Positions 29,101-38,514 of a DNA stretch of 64,000 bases are shown here, in pieces. Location: the NCBI RefSeq assembly GCF_004054195.1, contig NZ_SBIW01000008.1:62001-126000 (forward strand). Reading direction: 5' to 3'. This stretch comes from Mucilaginibacter gilvus. GTDB lineage: Bacteria; Bacteroidota; Bacteroidia; Sphingobacteriales; Sphingobacteriaceae. The first letter of the stretch is position 1; every line of letters begins with the position of its first letter. The translations under genes were made by a program, and so were the position numbers. Below the pieces are notes generated by a model that had not been told where the DNA came from, ran no database searches, and saw nothing but the letters and a program-made list of their open reading frames with translations.

Positions 29101-32100
29101 AAAACCGCTGGGGCGGCATCTTCCGCAAGCTGGAGACAAACGATTTTGAATCGAACAATATCGGGTACATCGAATTTTGGGTGCTCGACCCCTTTATTTA
29201 CAAACCGGCCTCGCAAGGTGGCGACCTGTATTTTAACCTCGGGAGCATTTCTGAGGACATCCTGAAAGACGGGCGCAAGAGTTTGGAGAACAGCCTGCCC
29301 GTAGATGGCGCTACCGATAAAACCGACGAAACCGTTTGGGGCCGGGTATCTAAATTGCAGCCGGTAATAAATGCCTTTGATAATAACCCCGATTCGCGCC
29401 GTTTACAGGATACTGGTTTGGATGGTTTGAACGATACGGATGAGCAATCGAAATTTGCCAATGTGGTAAACCAGGCAAAGGCGGTGCTGAGTCCGCAGGC
29501 CGCTACTGCGTTCTCCGCCGACCCTTCAACAGATGACTACCGCTACTACCAAGGGCCCGAGCTTGACCAGGCGCGCGCCGGTATTTTAGAGCGTTATAGC
29601 CGCTACAACGGTACCGAGGGTAACTCCAAAACCGCAGAGCAATCACAAGCGGAACTTGGCCTGCAAACATCGGCCTCCACATCCCTGCCCGATGGTGAGG
29701 ACATTAACCGGGATAATAACATGAGCCAAACGGATGAATACTTCCAGTACAGGGTATCCATCCGCCCGCAGGATATGCTGGTTGGCCAAAACTATATCAG
29801 CGATAAAGTAAAATCGAACGTAAAACTGGCCAACGGGCAAACAGAAGCGGTTACATGGTATCAGTTCAGGATCCCGATAACCGACTACCAAAGCAAAGTA
29901 GGCAACATTCAGGATTTTAAGGCCATCCGTTTTATGCGTATGTTCATGACCAACTTTGCCGATACCTCGGTATTACGTTTTGCCACCCTGCAGCTGGTAC
30001 GTGGCGAATGGCGCAGCTTTAACGCCGAGAATAACCCGCTGAACATCATTGCCGACCCGGCCATCCAAAGCCCAACGGTTGATAACTCGGTATTGGATGT
30101 GCAGGCCGTAAATATTGAAGAGAACGGTAACCGCACCCCAATACCTTACGTGGTGCCACCGGGCATTAACCGCCAGCGCAATTACAATAACCTGCAAACA
30201 GATACCAAGCTGAATGAGCAATCGCTCTCCTTAAAGGTTACCAACCTGCGCGATGGTTACTCAAGGGCGGCTTTCCGTACATTTTTTAACGATCTGCGGT
30301 CGTACAAAAAGATCCAGATGTTTATCCATGCCGAGGGCGACCAGTTGAAGGATAACGATGTAAATGCCTTTATACGCCTGGGTGTTGATTACCAGGACAA
30401 CTATTACGAATACGAAGTACCACTGGCCATTACCCAGCAGGGTACCCGCGACCCCGGTGCTATATGGCCCGCGAGTAACGAACTTAACCTGGAGCTGGAC
30501 CTGCTCACCAGCGCCAAGCTTGCCCGTAACAATGCCAAGCTAAACGGCCTGCCATGGCCGTTTACCACCCCGTTTATTTACACCGACGGGCATAACAAAG
30601 TAACCATTAAAGGCCAACCCGACCTGAGCCGACTGCGTACTATTATGGTAGGTGTGCGTAACCCGTACAAAGGCAATAATACAGGCGCAGATGATGGGCT
30701 GGATAAAACCGGTACCCTGTGGTTTGATGAATTGCGCCTCACTGATTTTGACCAGCGTGGTGGCTGGGCGGCAACAGCCAGGGCCGATTTCGCGCTGGCA
30801 GATTTTGCCAATATTACCTTATCGGGCAGTAAAAGTACCGTTGGGTTTGGTTCGCTGGATTCGCGCGTGAGCGACAGGAGCCGCAGCGATAACCAGATCT
30901 ATGATATATCGGGCAGTGTGGAGCTGGGCAAGTTCTTCCCGGCTAAAAGCGGGATCAAGATACCGGCGTATATTAACATAAGCAACCAGGTAGCAACCCC
31001 GCAGTACGACCCGCAATCGCCTGATGTGGAACTGAAGAAAACGCTTGCAGCCGCACCAACCTCGCAGGCGAGAGATTCTATCCGGAATGTATCGATAGAT
31101 TATACCATGCGTAAAAGCATCAACTTTACAAACGTGCACAAAGAGCATACCAACGCCAGCGCGCCGGTACATGTTTGGGATGTAGAGAACTTTAATGCCA
31201 CCTACGCCTACACCGAATACACCCACCACGATTTTATTGTGGAAAGCGACCTGGCCCGTACTTACCGTGTAAGCCTGGCCTATAACTACAGCACCCAACC
31301 TAAGTATTATACACCTTTCGGGAAGATCATTAAAAGTAACCTGCTGGCTTTGGCGAGGGATTTTAACTTCAGCTTACTGCCATCGAGGTTGAACTTCGCT
31401 ATCAATTTCGACAGGTATTATTCAGAGAATACCCTGCGTAATAACGACCCGAATAACTATATCCCAATACCCACCAGTTTCAACAAAAACTTTAATATAA
31501 CCCGCGTTTATGGTATCGGCTGGAATTTATCCAAATCGCTGCAGATGGATATTGATGCCACCAACTTATCGGTAGTGGATGAGCCGGCCGGCCGTATCAA
31601 CGGGCTTAAACGCGATACACTTTGGGAAAACCTGAAAAGGCTGGGCCGTACTACCAACTACAACCACACCATCAACTTTAACTACACCACGCCGATAAAC
31701 AAAATCCCGGGGCTGGACTGGACAGCCCTGATAGCGCGTTACAGCACCCACTTTAACTGGCAAACCCAGCCCGAGTTCGCCATCAACAACCCGGATTATA
31801 ACGTTGGTAACAGCATTCAAAACTCGCGCACCATACAGTTAAACCCTACGCTTAACTTTACAACCTTCTATAACAAGTTTAAGGCGCTGCGCAAAGGCAA
31901 TAATGATAATGGCGGTGTAGGCGGGTTCTTCCTGGGCGTATTAACCAGCGTGAAAAACCTGAGCGGTACGTATACCCGCACCGAGGGTACCTTCTTGCCG
32001 GGGTATTTGCCGCAGTCGAATTTCTTTGGGCAGGATTTTTCTTACGATTCGCCAGGGATAGGCTTTCTGCTGGGCAGCCAGGCAGATCTGCGTAATAAAG

Positions 32101-33272
32101 CGATAGAACGGGGATGGATAACCTCGGATACCCTGCAAAACCAGCCCTACGTAACCACTTTTAATTCCGATCTGCGCCTGCGTGGTATTATCGAACCCAT
32201 CAAAGATCTGCGCATCGAACTGATCGCTTTTAAAACACAGGATCGTAACTATCAAACCAACTTTAAATATCTGGCAGCTACAAACAGTATTGAGAACCTG
32301 AGCCCTACAACATCGGGTACCTACAGTGTTTCTATTTTATCGTTTGCCACGGCGTTCTCCAAATCAACAGGAATAAACAATACTTCAACAACGTTTCAGC
32401 AATTTTTAAGTAACCGGGCGATTATCTCCAAACGCCTTGGCGTAACCAACCCTAATTCTACCGGCACAACAAACGGTTTTGCAGATGGCTATGGTGCCAA
32501 TGCCCAAAACGTGCTGGTTCCGGCCTTCCTGGCGGCTTACACAGGTAAAGATGCAGGCAGTTCGTCGCTAAGCCAGTTCCCGCAAACGCCTATCCCCAAC
32601 TGGCAGATCAGTTACAGCGGGCTGGGCAAGATGCCGTTCTTTACCGAGGTGTTTGATTCCTTCGATCTGAGGCATGGCTACCGCTCATCGTACAACGTGA
32701 ATGGCTACACCACCCTGTTGCAGTACCAGGCGGCCAATGGTGCTGTAAGTTCGCGCGATGCCAATACCGATTTCCTGCCTTTTTACCAAATGACACAGGT
32801 GAGTATTTTTGAACAGTTTGTGCCGCTTTTGGGTGTGGATGTGCGTTTTAAAAACAGCATGACCGCCAACATGGAATATCGTAAAACACGTACGCTGGCA
32901 TTAAGCCTGCTCAATAGCCAGTTGGCGCAGCAAACCGAGAATATTGTGGTGGTTGGCTTTGGCTACCGCCCTAAAAACTTCCGGATGCCTTTTGGCTGGT
33001 TTGGTGGAAAAACGAATAACGACATCAACTTTAAGCTGGATGTGGCTATCCGCGATAATAAAACGCTTATTTACCGTGCCGATATTGAAGCCGCGGAGGT
33101 ATCATCCGGTGCAAAAAACATCACCATGCGCCCATCGATAGATTACGTGATCAACCAGCGCTTCAACCTCAATTTATTCTACGATAGCAATATCACCAAG
33201 CCATACACCTCGCAAACGTTCAATACTTCGTTCACCAACTTTGGCTTGAATTTGAAATTGTTGTTGCAGTAA
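26109..33272 (+). CDS. sprA: SprA, giant outer-membrane T9SS translocon protein
   Basis: A 2387-residue homologue of Flavobacterium SprA (Sov in Porphyromonas). It is the outer-membrane channel of the type IX secretion system that exports CTD-tagged proteins and gliding adhesins. A signal peptide (about 1-28) is followed by a Gln/Pro-rich stretch to about residue 80, then alternating beta-rich domains typical of SprA. A TAA lies two codons upstream, and no ATG precedes the signal peptide, so TTG at 26109 is the only likely start. It is the third gene behind maeB and ruvA. No other T9SS genes (gldKLMN, porV) are in the window. A nested inverted repeat follows. Confidence 0.95.
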   Translation: MVKNFTCKLFIGTLFLSAFCGTGKLFAQQQSAGQQQSTGQQPIPGQTNIPRPGQQQRANQPQVQQPTPNTAPADTTRPRNAAPLSNAPKLTKTRNQWALEGLFDVDPPGTTRTVEYDLATNTYIIYKKLGNLNYGVPLYLSPTEYLKLQQKGVQREYYKQLADNYAYESQQPGFIPQIKIRSKTFEQIFGSSTINIRPQGSAEVILAGQINKNENPLFNTRQRSQFNFNFDQRIQLNVTGDIGDKLKISTNYNTEAQFQFENQIKLDYTGHPDEIIQKIEAGTVSMPLNTSLITGSQALFGVKTKLKFGKLDITTILSQQRSQSKSITITNGSQQGNIALTAAEYESNKHFFLSQYFRNNYNRALANIPIISSNINITKIEVWTTNRTNVTTDSRDILAFLDLGENRPYNTALVQGGPGFSGLPAGFKGPGFTQQSNTLLQNLPSTARITNSNDVSTYFRATGATDNYAKVTYARKLTPTEYTLHPQLGYISLNYPLDNDQVLAVAYQYSYNGQVYQVGEFSSDVAVDPATPKALFVKLLKNELLKTNLPTWDLMMKNIYSLGAYGISPSNFKLNVSRLDDKSGIEKTIMDEGANTKSKRWLQLTGVDNLDQQNDKRPDGYFDFLEGITIDSQNGRIMFPVVEPFGADLAKQFTAGEQDLVARYVYQPLYDSTKTIAQQLFPKLNRYLIKGTYTSTQGSEYQLNAVNIPQGSVVVTAGNLKLNEGADYTVDYSSGRIRILNQALLSSGQPINIKIENNELFGVQQKSLWGTRLDYRASNKLALGATFMHLTEQPITQNEVVGEESISNSIFGFDANYSTTSRLLTRLVDKIPLINTKAPSTINLSGEFARLMPGSPGALNFAGSKNGTSYLDDFENSRSVIDIKSAVSWQIAGTPQMFPESQLFNDLSYGYNRARLTFYNIDPIFYTSAGNIAVNRTDLSNHYVRQVIEQEVFPFKQSVTGQPLTLSTFNLAFYPTARGQYNYATSGINTDGTLQGPKNRWGGIFRKLETNDFESNNIGYIEFWVLDPFIYKPASQGGDLYFNLGSISEDILKDGRKSLENSLPVDGATDKTDETVWGRVSKLQPVINAFDNNPDSRRLQDTGLDGLNDTDEQSKFANVVNQAKAVLSPQAATAFSADPSTDDYRYYQGPELDQARAGILERYSRYNGTEGNSKTAEQSQAELGLQTSASTSLPDGEDINRDNNMSQTDEYFQYRVSIRPQDMLVGQNYISDKVKSNVKLANGQTEAVTWYQFRIPITDYQSKVGNIQDFKAIRFMRMFMTNFADTSVLRFATLQLVRGEWRSFNAENNPLNIIADPAIQSPTVDNSVLDVQAVNIEENGNRTPIPYVVPPGINRQRNYNNLQTDTKLNEQSLSLKVTNLRDGYSRAAFRTFFNDLRSYKKIQMFIHAEGDQLKDNDVNAFIRLGVDYQDNYYEYEVPLAITQQGTRDPGAIWPASNELNLELDLLTSAKLARNNAKLNGLPWPFTTPFIYTDGHNKVTIKGQPDLSRLRTIMVGVRNPYKGNNTGADDGLDKTGTLWFDELRLTDFDQRGGWAATARADFALADFANITLSGSKSTVGFGSLDSRVSDRSRSDNQIYDISGSVELGKFFPAKSGIKIPAYINISNQVATPQYDPQSPDVELKKTLAAAPTSQARDSIRNVSIDYTMRKSINFTNVHKEHTNASAPVHVWDVENFNATYAYTEYTHHDFIVESDLARTYRVSLAYNYSTQPKYYTPFGKIIKSNLLALARDFNFSLLPSRLNFAINFDRYYSENTLRNNDPNNYIPIPTSFNKNFNITRVYGIGWNLSKSLQMDIDATNLSVVDEPAGRINGLKRDTLWENLKRLGRTTNYNHTINFNYTTPINKIPGLDWTALIARYSTHFNWQTQPEFAINNPDYNVGNSIQNSRTIQLNPTLNFTTFYNKFKALRKGNNDNGGVGGFFLGVLTSVKNLSGTYTRTEGTFLPGYLPQSNFFGQDFSYDSPGIGFLLGSQADLRNKAIERGWITSDTLQNQPYVTTFNSDLRLRGIIEPIKDLRIELIAFKTQDRNYQTNFKYLAATNSIENLSPTTSGTYSVSILSFATAFSKSTGINNTSTTFQQFLSNRAIISKRLGVTNPNSTGTTNGFADGYGANAQNVLVPAFLAAYTGKDAGSSSLSQFPQTPIPNWQISYSGLGKMPFFTEVFDSFDLRHGYRSSYNVNGYTTLLQYQAANGAVSSRDANTDFLPFYQMTQVSIFEQFVPLLGVDVRFKNSMTANMEYRKTRTLALSLLNSQLAQQTENIVVVGFGYRPKNFRMPFGWFGGKTNNDINFKLDVAIRDNKTLIYRADIEAAEVSSGAKNITMRPSIDYVINQRFNLNLFYDSNITKPYTSQTFNTSFTNFGLNLKLLLQ

Positions 33273-33278
33273 TAGTCC

Positions 33279-33522
33279 GAATCAGAATTTACAGGATTTT
33301 AGAATTTTCAGAATGTAAAGTTGATGGTGGTTGACATATACCTCCACGTCATGCTGAAATCTTTTCAGCACCCCATCATTAAAGTCGTCACAAAGCATTG
33401 CGGTGATACGTGGTTTTTTAGCAAAGTTCGCCACTTGCCGTGTGAGGTGCTGAAAAGATTTCAGCATGACGGGACAGGGGATTTATATTCTGAAAATTCT
33501 AAAATCCTGTTAATTCTGATTC
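33279..33522. repeat. Nested double inverted repeat
   Basis: The outer arms are 36 bp (33279-33314 and 33487-33522) with one mismatch. The inner arms are 26 bp (33347-33372 and 33446-33471) and perfectly complementary. Each inner arm is itself a hairpin: TGCTGAAA-TCT-TTTCAGCA on the left and TGCTGAAA-AGA-TTTCAGCA on the right. The 73-bp centre has no open frame of note. It sits between convergent sprA and sdaA and may serve as a terminator for both. The design resembles a small non-autonomous element built of two REP-like units. Confidence 0.85.
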
Positions 33523-33534
33523 AGACAACCAACC

Positions 33535-34965
33535 CTAACACTCCGGCAAGCTGATGGGGATATTGATGGCCAGTCCGCCATCGGATGTTTCTTTGTATTT
33601 GGAGTTCATATCCAGAGCGGTTTGCCACATGGTACGTACCACTGCATCCAGGCTTACTTTGGCTTTATCGGGATTGCTTTGCAGGGCAAGCTGCGTGGCG
33701 GTGATAGCTTTTATGGCACCCATAGTGTTCCGTTCGATGCAAGGCACCTGTACAAGCCCGCCAATAGGGTCGCAGGTGAGGCCGAGGTGGTGCTCCATGG
33801 CAATTTCGGCGGCCATTAAAACCTGGCGCTGACTGCCACCCAATACCTCGGTAAGCGCTGCCGCGGCCATGGCCGATGATACACCAATTTCGGCCTGGCA
33901 ACCGCCCATAGCGGCAGATATGGTGGCACCTTTTTTAAAGATGCTGCCTACCTCCGATGCGGTGAACATAAACTGGATGATGCGCTGCTCGTCAAATCCA
34001 TCGCAAAAGCAGATGAAGTATTGGAGCACCGCCGGAATAACCCCCGCGGCGCCGTTGGTAGGCGCGGTAACTACACGGCCAAAGCTGGCGTTCTCTTCGT
34101 TAACGGCCAGCGCGAAGCAGCTCACCCAGTCTAAAATATTCTGGAAGCTATTACCTGTTTCACGGATGGCCGCTACCCATTCGGTGTAATTGCTGTAACT
34201 ACGCCCGGCCAATAATCGTTTATTTAAGGCGAAAGCACGACGAGCCACATTCAGCCCGCCGGGCAGGCTGCCGGTAGTATGGCAGCCACGGTACATGCAT
34301 TCTGTCATTACCTTAAATATCTGCAGCGTACCGTTACGTGTATCGGCTTCGCTGCGCCAGGCAAGCTCATTTTCGGCGACAACTTCTGATATTTTGAGCC
34401 CGGTTTTTAAACACCAGTGCAGCAGGTCGCCGGCGGTATCAATAGGGAAGGGCAGGTCTACCTCTGTCTTGTGCGATGCATTCGAACCCTCCTTCACCAC
34501 AAAACCACCGCCTATAGAGTAAAACGTTGCCGTTACGGCTTTTCCATTGCTTAAAAAAGCCTGGAAGGTTACCGCGTTGGGGTGAAAGGGGAGGCTTTCG
34601 GTAAAGAGAAAAAGCATGTCATCATCAAAATTAAAGCTTACCTCTTTAGTGCCGCCAAGCATTAGTTTATGCCCGGTGTTTATCTCCGCAATTTTGCTGT
34701 TGATCCTATCTACCTCAAAGGTGACAGGGTCGTCGCCGCTTAAGCCAAGGAGGATGGCAATATCGGTGCCGTGGCCCCTGCCGGTTTTGGCCAGCGAGCC
34801 GTAAAGCAAAACTTTAACTTCTACCACAAGAGGCAGCGCCTCCTGTTCGGCAAGTAGGGCAATAAACTGCTGTGCCGCGCGCCATGGCCCAAGCGTATGG
34901 GAACTTGACGGGCCAATGCCTATCTTAAACATATCGAATACCGAAATTTGCTCTCTTTGCATCAC
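33535..34965 (-). CDS. sdaA: L-serine ammonia-lyase (iron-sulfur)
   Basis: Deaminates L-serine to pyruvate and ammonia with an oxygen-sensitive 4Fe-4S cluster. The 476 residues comprise an N-terminal beta domain (start [20 protein letters not shown]) and a C-terminal alpha domain. The alpha domain carries [16 protein letters not shown] and [18 protein letters not shown], with Cys residues that serve the cluster. The frame opens with GTG at 34965, directly followed by ATG at 34962, which is the more likely start (475 residues). It lies downstream of a consensus -7 box. Confidence 0.95.
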   Translation of the reverse strand: MMQREQISVFDMFKIGIGPSSSHTLGPWRAAQQFIALLAEQEALPLVVEVKVLLYGSLAKTGRGHGTDIAILLGLSGDDPVTFEVDRINSKIAEINTGHKLMLGGTKEVSFNFDDDMLFLFTESLPFHPNAVTFQAFLSNGKAVTATFYSIGGGFVVKEGSNASHKTEVDLPFPIDTAGDLLHWCLKTGLKISEVVAENELAWRSEADTRNGTLQIFKVMTECMYRGCHTTGSLPGGLNVARRAFALNKRLLAGRSYSNYTEWVAAIRETGNSFQNILDWVSCFALAVNEENASFGRVVTAPTNGAAGVIPAVLQYFICFCDGFDEQRIIQFMFTASEVGSIFKKGATISAAMGGCQAEIGVSSAMAAAALTEVLGGSQRQVLMAAEIAMEHHLGLTCDPIGGLVQVPCIERNTMGAIKAITATQLALQSNPDKAKVSLDAVVRTMWQTALDMNSKYKETSDGGLAINIPISLPEC

Positions 34966-34967
34966 TA

Positions 34968-34975
34968 CAAAACTA
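34968..34975 (-). promoter_or_regulatory. -7 box (TAGTTTTG) of sdaA
   Basis: An exact minus-strand TAnnTTTG match ends 5 bases before the likely ATG at 34962, giving almost no 5' leader. No clear -33 TTTG is seen. Confidence 0.4.
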
Positions 34976-35072
34976 ACGATACTAACAGTATATTTTTTTG
35001 GTTAAACGCTTTTAATATTAAGTTTCATTTAATAATTTAAACCAAACTTTAAAACTTAAAACCTTAACACAA

Positions 35073-35525
35073 ATGGAAACTTACGACGCACAACAAACAG
35101 GGGTATTCTTCGCTTTTTTCGCAGCCATGTTCATACCTATTATGATCGTCTCAGTGATCATATTGATAGCCTATTGGAAAATATTCGAAAAGGCCGGCAA
35201 GCCTGGTTGGGCGGCCATTGTTCCCATTTATAACATTATTGTTCTGCTTGAAATTGTGGGTAAGCCGCTTTGGTGGATCCTATTGTTGATCTTCCCCTGT
35301 ACATCATTCTTTATTGGGATATGGCTTATAAACCTGCTCAGCAAAAGCTTCGGCCAAAGCGAAGGTTTCACCCTCGGGCTTATCTTTCTTCCTTTTGTGT
35401 TTTTTCCGTTGCTGGGTTTTGGCAACTACCAATATATTGGCCCGGCAGGTGCAGGCTTCGCAAGGAATGATACTTACGATCCTTCCATAAATTATAAAGA
35501 CCCTTTAAATCCGCCGCAGGCATAA
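35073..35525 (+). CDS. DUF5684-type small membrane protein
   Basis: 150 residues with about four hydrophobic segments. The pattern AYWKIFEKAGKPGWAAIVP (about residues 35-55) followed by YNIIVLLEIVGKPLWW is typical of the DUF5684 membrane family. Function is unknown. It was considered as a signal peptidase partner because such proteins often sit beside signal peptidases, but none is present here. It overlaps the next gene by 1 base (TAATG), so translation is probably coupled. Confidence 0.75.
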   Translation: METYDAQQTGVFFAFFAAMFIPIMIVSVIILIAYWKIFEKAGKPGWAAIVPIYNIIVLLEIVGKPLWWILLLIFPCTSFFIGIWLINLLSKSFGQSEGFTLGLIFLPFVFFPLLGFGNYQYIGPAGAGFARNDTYDPSINYKDPLNPPQA

Positions 35526-35863
35526 TGCGTTCACTATTATTTGCACCCTGCAGCATGGCTTTTACTACCTGGCTGCAGGGGCATTTACTTCCTTGTCCGT
35601 TTAAGTATTTTACCGGGATAGATTGCCCGGGCTGTGGTTTTCAACGCTCGGTTGTGGCGCTCATGCAGGGGCAGTGGAGCGCAAGCCTGGCGCTTTACCC
35701 GGCTACTATACCCTTACTGCTGGCCATTATTTATACCCTTGCCGATAACTTCTTCAAGCTGGATACCCCAAGAAAGATCATCAAAACAAGCGCTTACATT
35801 ACCGTTGCGAGTATAATGCTCATTAGCTACACCATCAAAATGGCGCACCTGTACTGGCTATAA
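35525..35863 (+). CDS. DUF2752 membrane protein
   Basis: 112 residues. The family motif CPFKYFTGIDCPGCGFQRS is intact: Cys-rich, with the CPGCGFQR core. Two or three hydrophobic helices follow. It is a DUF2752 inner-membrane protein of unknown function. It overlaps the preceding DUF5684 gene and ends 6 bp inside the convergent RDD gene. Confidence 0.85.
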   Translation: MRSLLFAPCSMAFTTWLQGHLLPCPFKYFTGIDCPGCGFQRSVVALMQGQWSASLALYPATIPLLLAIIYTLADNFFKLDTPRKIIKTSAYITVASIMLISYTIKMAHLYWL

Positions 35864-36589
35864 AACTTCGGCCTGGGTAGCGTAGAAGCTGTAATCTTTC
35901 CGCAGGGTTTGCAGGAATTTAAGATCATTCATTTCCGGTGGGGCAGCTAAACCGAGGTGGTTTTTTATGCGGGTAGCCAAATTGTAAACCACTACGCTGT
36001 TGCCGGTTTTTACATAGGTGTTCACTACCTCATTTATCAGCTCGATATCCTGCTCGCTTAATTGGGCTGCGGCGGCAAATACGGGTTCGTAACCGTCAGC
36101 CGCGGGCATAAAAGCCACGTGGTTAATTTTTGTACGCGGGCTGGTGCGGATAAGGATAGTGCCGGCCACCAGGTCGCCAATGCGTTGTACCTTTTCGCTT
36201 ATGGCGGCTACTACCAGGGCAATGGAGCCCATGCTCAATCCAAAATCTACTATCCGGAACAGCCACCTCAGCAAATACTGACTAAACCGGGGTTGCGCGC
36301 CATCAAGGCTCACCACTTTAATTTTCATCACCTTTTTGCCTACCGATTGCCCGTTCATAAAATACTCGCAAACGAGATCGTAAAAAACATAGGAAATGCC
36401 ATAAATTACAATGAGTACTATGAGTGTGCTCTTCATGCCATCGAGGCTGATACCGGTGATAATGAACAGGATATACAACAGGAAGAAGATGCCAAAATCA
36501 ATAATACTTGCCACGATGCGCTCGCCCAGCCCGGCCAGTTCATAGTCGATATCGATGTTTTGCGAAGTAGTGATCCGTACGGTTTGCAT
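35858..36589 (-). CDS. RDD-family membrane protein
   Basis: 243 residues. The RDD domain begins near residue 18 with GLGERIVASIIDFGIFFLLY, where Arg and Asp are the family residues, and has three to four hydrophobic helices up to about residue 150. A hydrophilic C-terminal tail of about 90 residues follows. RDD proteins are linked to ion transport or envelope stress, but this subfamily is uncharacterised. It is divergent from spoIIM, the usual neighbour in this conserved cluster. Confidence 0.85.
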   Translation of the reverse strand: MQTVRITTSQNIDIDYELAGLGERIVASIIDFGIFFLLYILFIITGISLDGMKSTLIVLIVIYGISYVFYDLVCEYFMNGQSVGKKVMKIKVVSLDGAQPRFSQYLLRWLFRIVDFGLSMGSIALVVAAISEKVQRIGDLVAGTILIRTSPRTKINHVAFMPAADGYEPVFAAAAQLSEQDIELINEVVNTYVKTGNSVVVYNLATRIKNHLGLAAPPEMNDLKFLQTLRKDYSFYATQAEVL

Positions 36590-36686
36590 GTTAAGAAATA
36601 TATATGCTCAATTTGCTGGTTTTTTGTTGAATTATAAAACTTTTGTAATTATTTTAACGCCATATTATTTAACCTGGGCCGGATTA

Positions 36687-37637
36687 ATGCGCGAACCGAT
36701 TTTTGTAAAACAGAATGCCAAAAAATGGGAGCGCTTTGAAAGTTCGCAGGGCCAGGGGCCGGATGAACTGGCGGATAGCTTTATCCAGATAACAGACGAC
36801 CTGGCCTACGCCAAAACCTTTTACCCAAAATCAAAAACTACGGTTTATTTAAACGGGCTTGCGGGCAGGTTCCATCAATCCATCTATAAAAACAAAAGCG
36901 AAAAGGGCAACCGCTTTATTACCTTTTGGAAATACGAGCTGCCGTTGTTGTTTTATAAGCATCGCAAACCATTGTTGTATGCCTTCACCTTTTTTATGGT
37001 GTTTTGCCTTATAGGCTGGCTCTCGGCCATGTACGATGAGAATTTTGTACGGCTAATTATGGGCGATCGTTATGTTGATGAAACCAACGCCAACATAGCC
37101 CGCGGCGAACCATTCGGCATTTACGGCAGCGACTCAGAATTTTTTACATTTTTCCGCATAGCAGCAAATAACATTTATGTATCGCTGGTAACGTTTGTAA
37201 GCGGCATCATATTTTCGGTGGGCACGCTTTACCACCTGTTTCAAAACGGCATTATGCTGGGCGCGTTCCAGTATTATTTTTTTAGTAAGGGCCTGGGCAT
37301 GCAATCGGTACTGGTTATCTGGATCCACGGTACGCTGGAGATCTCGGCCATTGTAATAGCCGGTGGAGCCGGGCTGGTAATGGGTAACAGCCTTTTATTC
37401 CCCAAAACCTATACCCGCATGGAATCGCTAAAAAAAGGCGCGGCCGATGGCATGAAGATAGCCATTGGGCTGGTGCCTATATTTTTAACCGCTGCTTTTT
37501 TTGAAGGCTTTGTAACCCGCCATACGCACATGCCCATCTGGCTAAGTATTGGCATACTGGGCTCATCGGCTTTTTTCATCATTTGGTACGTGATCTTATA
37601 CCCCCGCAAAATTTATAACACAGCATATGGAACCTAA
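36687..37637 (+). CDS. SpoIIM-like (stage II sporulation protein M) membrane protein
   Basis: The ATG at 36687 (MREPIFVKQNAKKWERFE) gives 316 residues with the usual N-terminus. The longer frame from 36555 adds 44 residues and overlaps the RDD start region. A helical N-terminal part of about 100 residues is followed by five or six transmembrane helices in the SpoIIM/DUF95 fold. The organism is not a spore former by its gene set, so the name is only historical. In Bacteroidota the family is found with RDD, DUF4129, MoxR and DUF58 genes, as here. It overlaps the next gene by 11 bp. Confidence 0.85.
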   Translation: MREPIFVKQNAKKWERFESSQGQGPDELADSFIQITDDLAYAKTFYPKSKTTVYLNGLAGRFHQSIYKNKSEKGNRFITFWKYELPLLFYKHRKPLLYAFTFFMVFCLIGWLSAMYDENFVRLIMGDRYVDETNANIARGEPFGIYGSDSEFFTFFRIAANNIYVSLVTFVSGIIFSVGTLYHLFQNGIMLGAFQYYFFSKGLGMQSVLVIWIHGTLEISAIVIAGGAGLVMGNSLLFPKTYTRMESLKKGAADGMKIAIGLVPIFLTAAFFEGFVTRHTHMPIWLSIGILGSSAFFIIWYVILYPRKIYNTAYGT

Positions 37638-38514
37638 TATAGAATTGGCCAAACCCCGCGATTTTGGCGAGATCATCAGCGACACGTTTTTATTTATCCG
37701 CCAAAATTTTAAAGGGCTGTTAAAAAGCTTTTTTATTTTCTGTGGGTTTTTCCTGGTGGCGGGTGCGCTGGCCATGTGCATTATGCAATACAAAACCAAT
37801 TATACGGTTACCCGGCAAGTTGCGGGCGTGCCTGCCGAGTTTGGGAACATATCAGAGTTAGCTGTCAGCATTATAGGGGTTATGGTATTTGCGCTGCTTG
37901 GCTTTACTGCTAACATGACCACCATTATTTGCTACGTAACCTTATATAAAAATAAAGCGAATATAGAACCTACAACAGAAGAGATGTGGGCCTATTTTAA
38001 GTACTATTTTTTAAGAGTGCTTGGAGCCAGTATTGTTATTTGGCTGCTGCTGTGCGCCGGTTACATGGTATGCCTTATCCCGGGCATCTGGTTATTCCCG
38101 ATACTTGGGCTGATATTTCCGATCATGATCATTGAGAATGCCAGCTTTGGTTATGCCTTTAGCCGCGCTTTTAAACTCATTAGCAACAACTGGTGGATAA
38201 CCGCCGGTGCTGTATTTATTGTATGGCTCATCGCTTATTGTATGATGTTCTTCATCAGCCTGCCCCTGTCGCTGGTAAATGTTTCCAGCATGTTGCTACG
38301 CCCCCATGTGGGCCCCACTGTATCCATGGGCCAGATTGTGCTCGGCTCAGTGCTGCAGCAACTGATGCAGGTGATATTGGTGATCCCCACTATAGGCATC
38401 TGCCTTTGCTATTTTAACCTTACTGAAAGTAAAGACGGCACCAGTCTGCTGAACCGTATTGACAAGTTTGGCGGTCAAAACACACAAACCGACCTGCCCT
38501 CAGAGGAATATTAA
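37627..38514 (+). CDS. Multi-pass membrane protein of the MoxR cluster
   Basis: 295 residues with about six hydrophobic helices. The N-terminus reads ELAKPRDFGEIISDTFLFIRQNFK. This amphipathic start is like the DUF975/glycerophosphodiester-phosphodiesterase membrane-domain family. No catalytic motif is seen. It overlaps SpoIIM by 11 bp, and the DUF4129 gene begins at the base after its stop. Confidence 0.7.
   Translation: MEPNIELAKPRDFGEIISDTFLFIRQNFKGLLKSFFIFCGFFLVAGALAMCIMQYKTNYTVTRQVAGVPAEFGNISELAVSIIGVMVFALLGFTANMTTIICYVTLYKNKANIEPTTEEMWAYFKYYFLRVLGASIVIWLLLCAGYMVCLIPGIWLFPILGLIFPIMIIENASFGYAFSRAFKLISNNWWITAGAVFIVWLIAYCMMFFISLPLSLVNVSSMLLRPHVGPTVSMGQIVLGSVLQQLMQVILVIPTIGICLCYFNLTESKDGTSLLNRIDKFGGQNTQTDLPSEEY

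Noticed and set aside
33321-33554. 77-residue open frame inside the nested inverted repeat
   Set aside because: The frame arises from the palindromic repeat itself and its translation has no family features.
36555-36686. N-terminal extension of the SpoIIM-like protein
   Set aside because: It overlaps the start of the divergent RDD gene, and the conserved N-terminus begins at 36687.
36687-37637. A role in sporulation suggested by the SpoIIM name
   Set aside because: No other spore genes, and the organism is of the Bacteroidota type; the family is a general membrane family.
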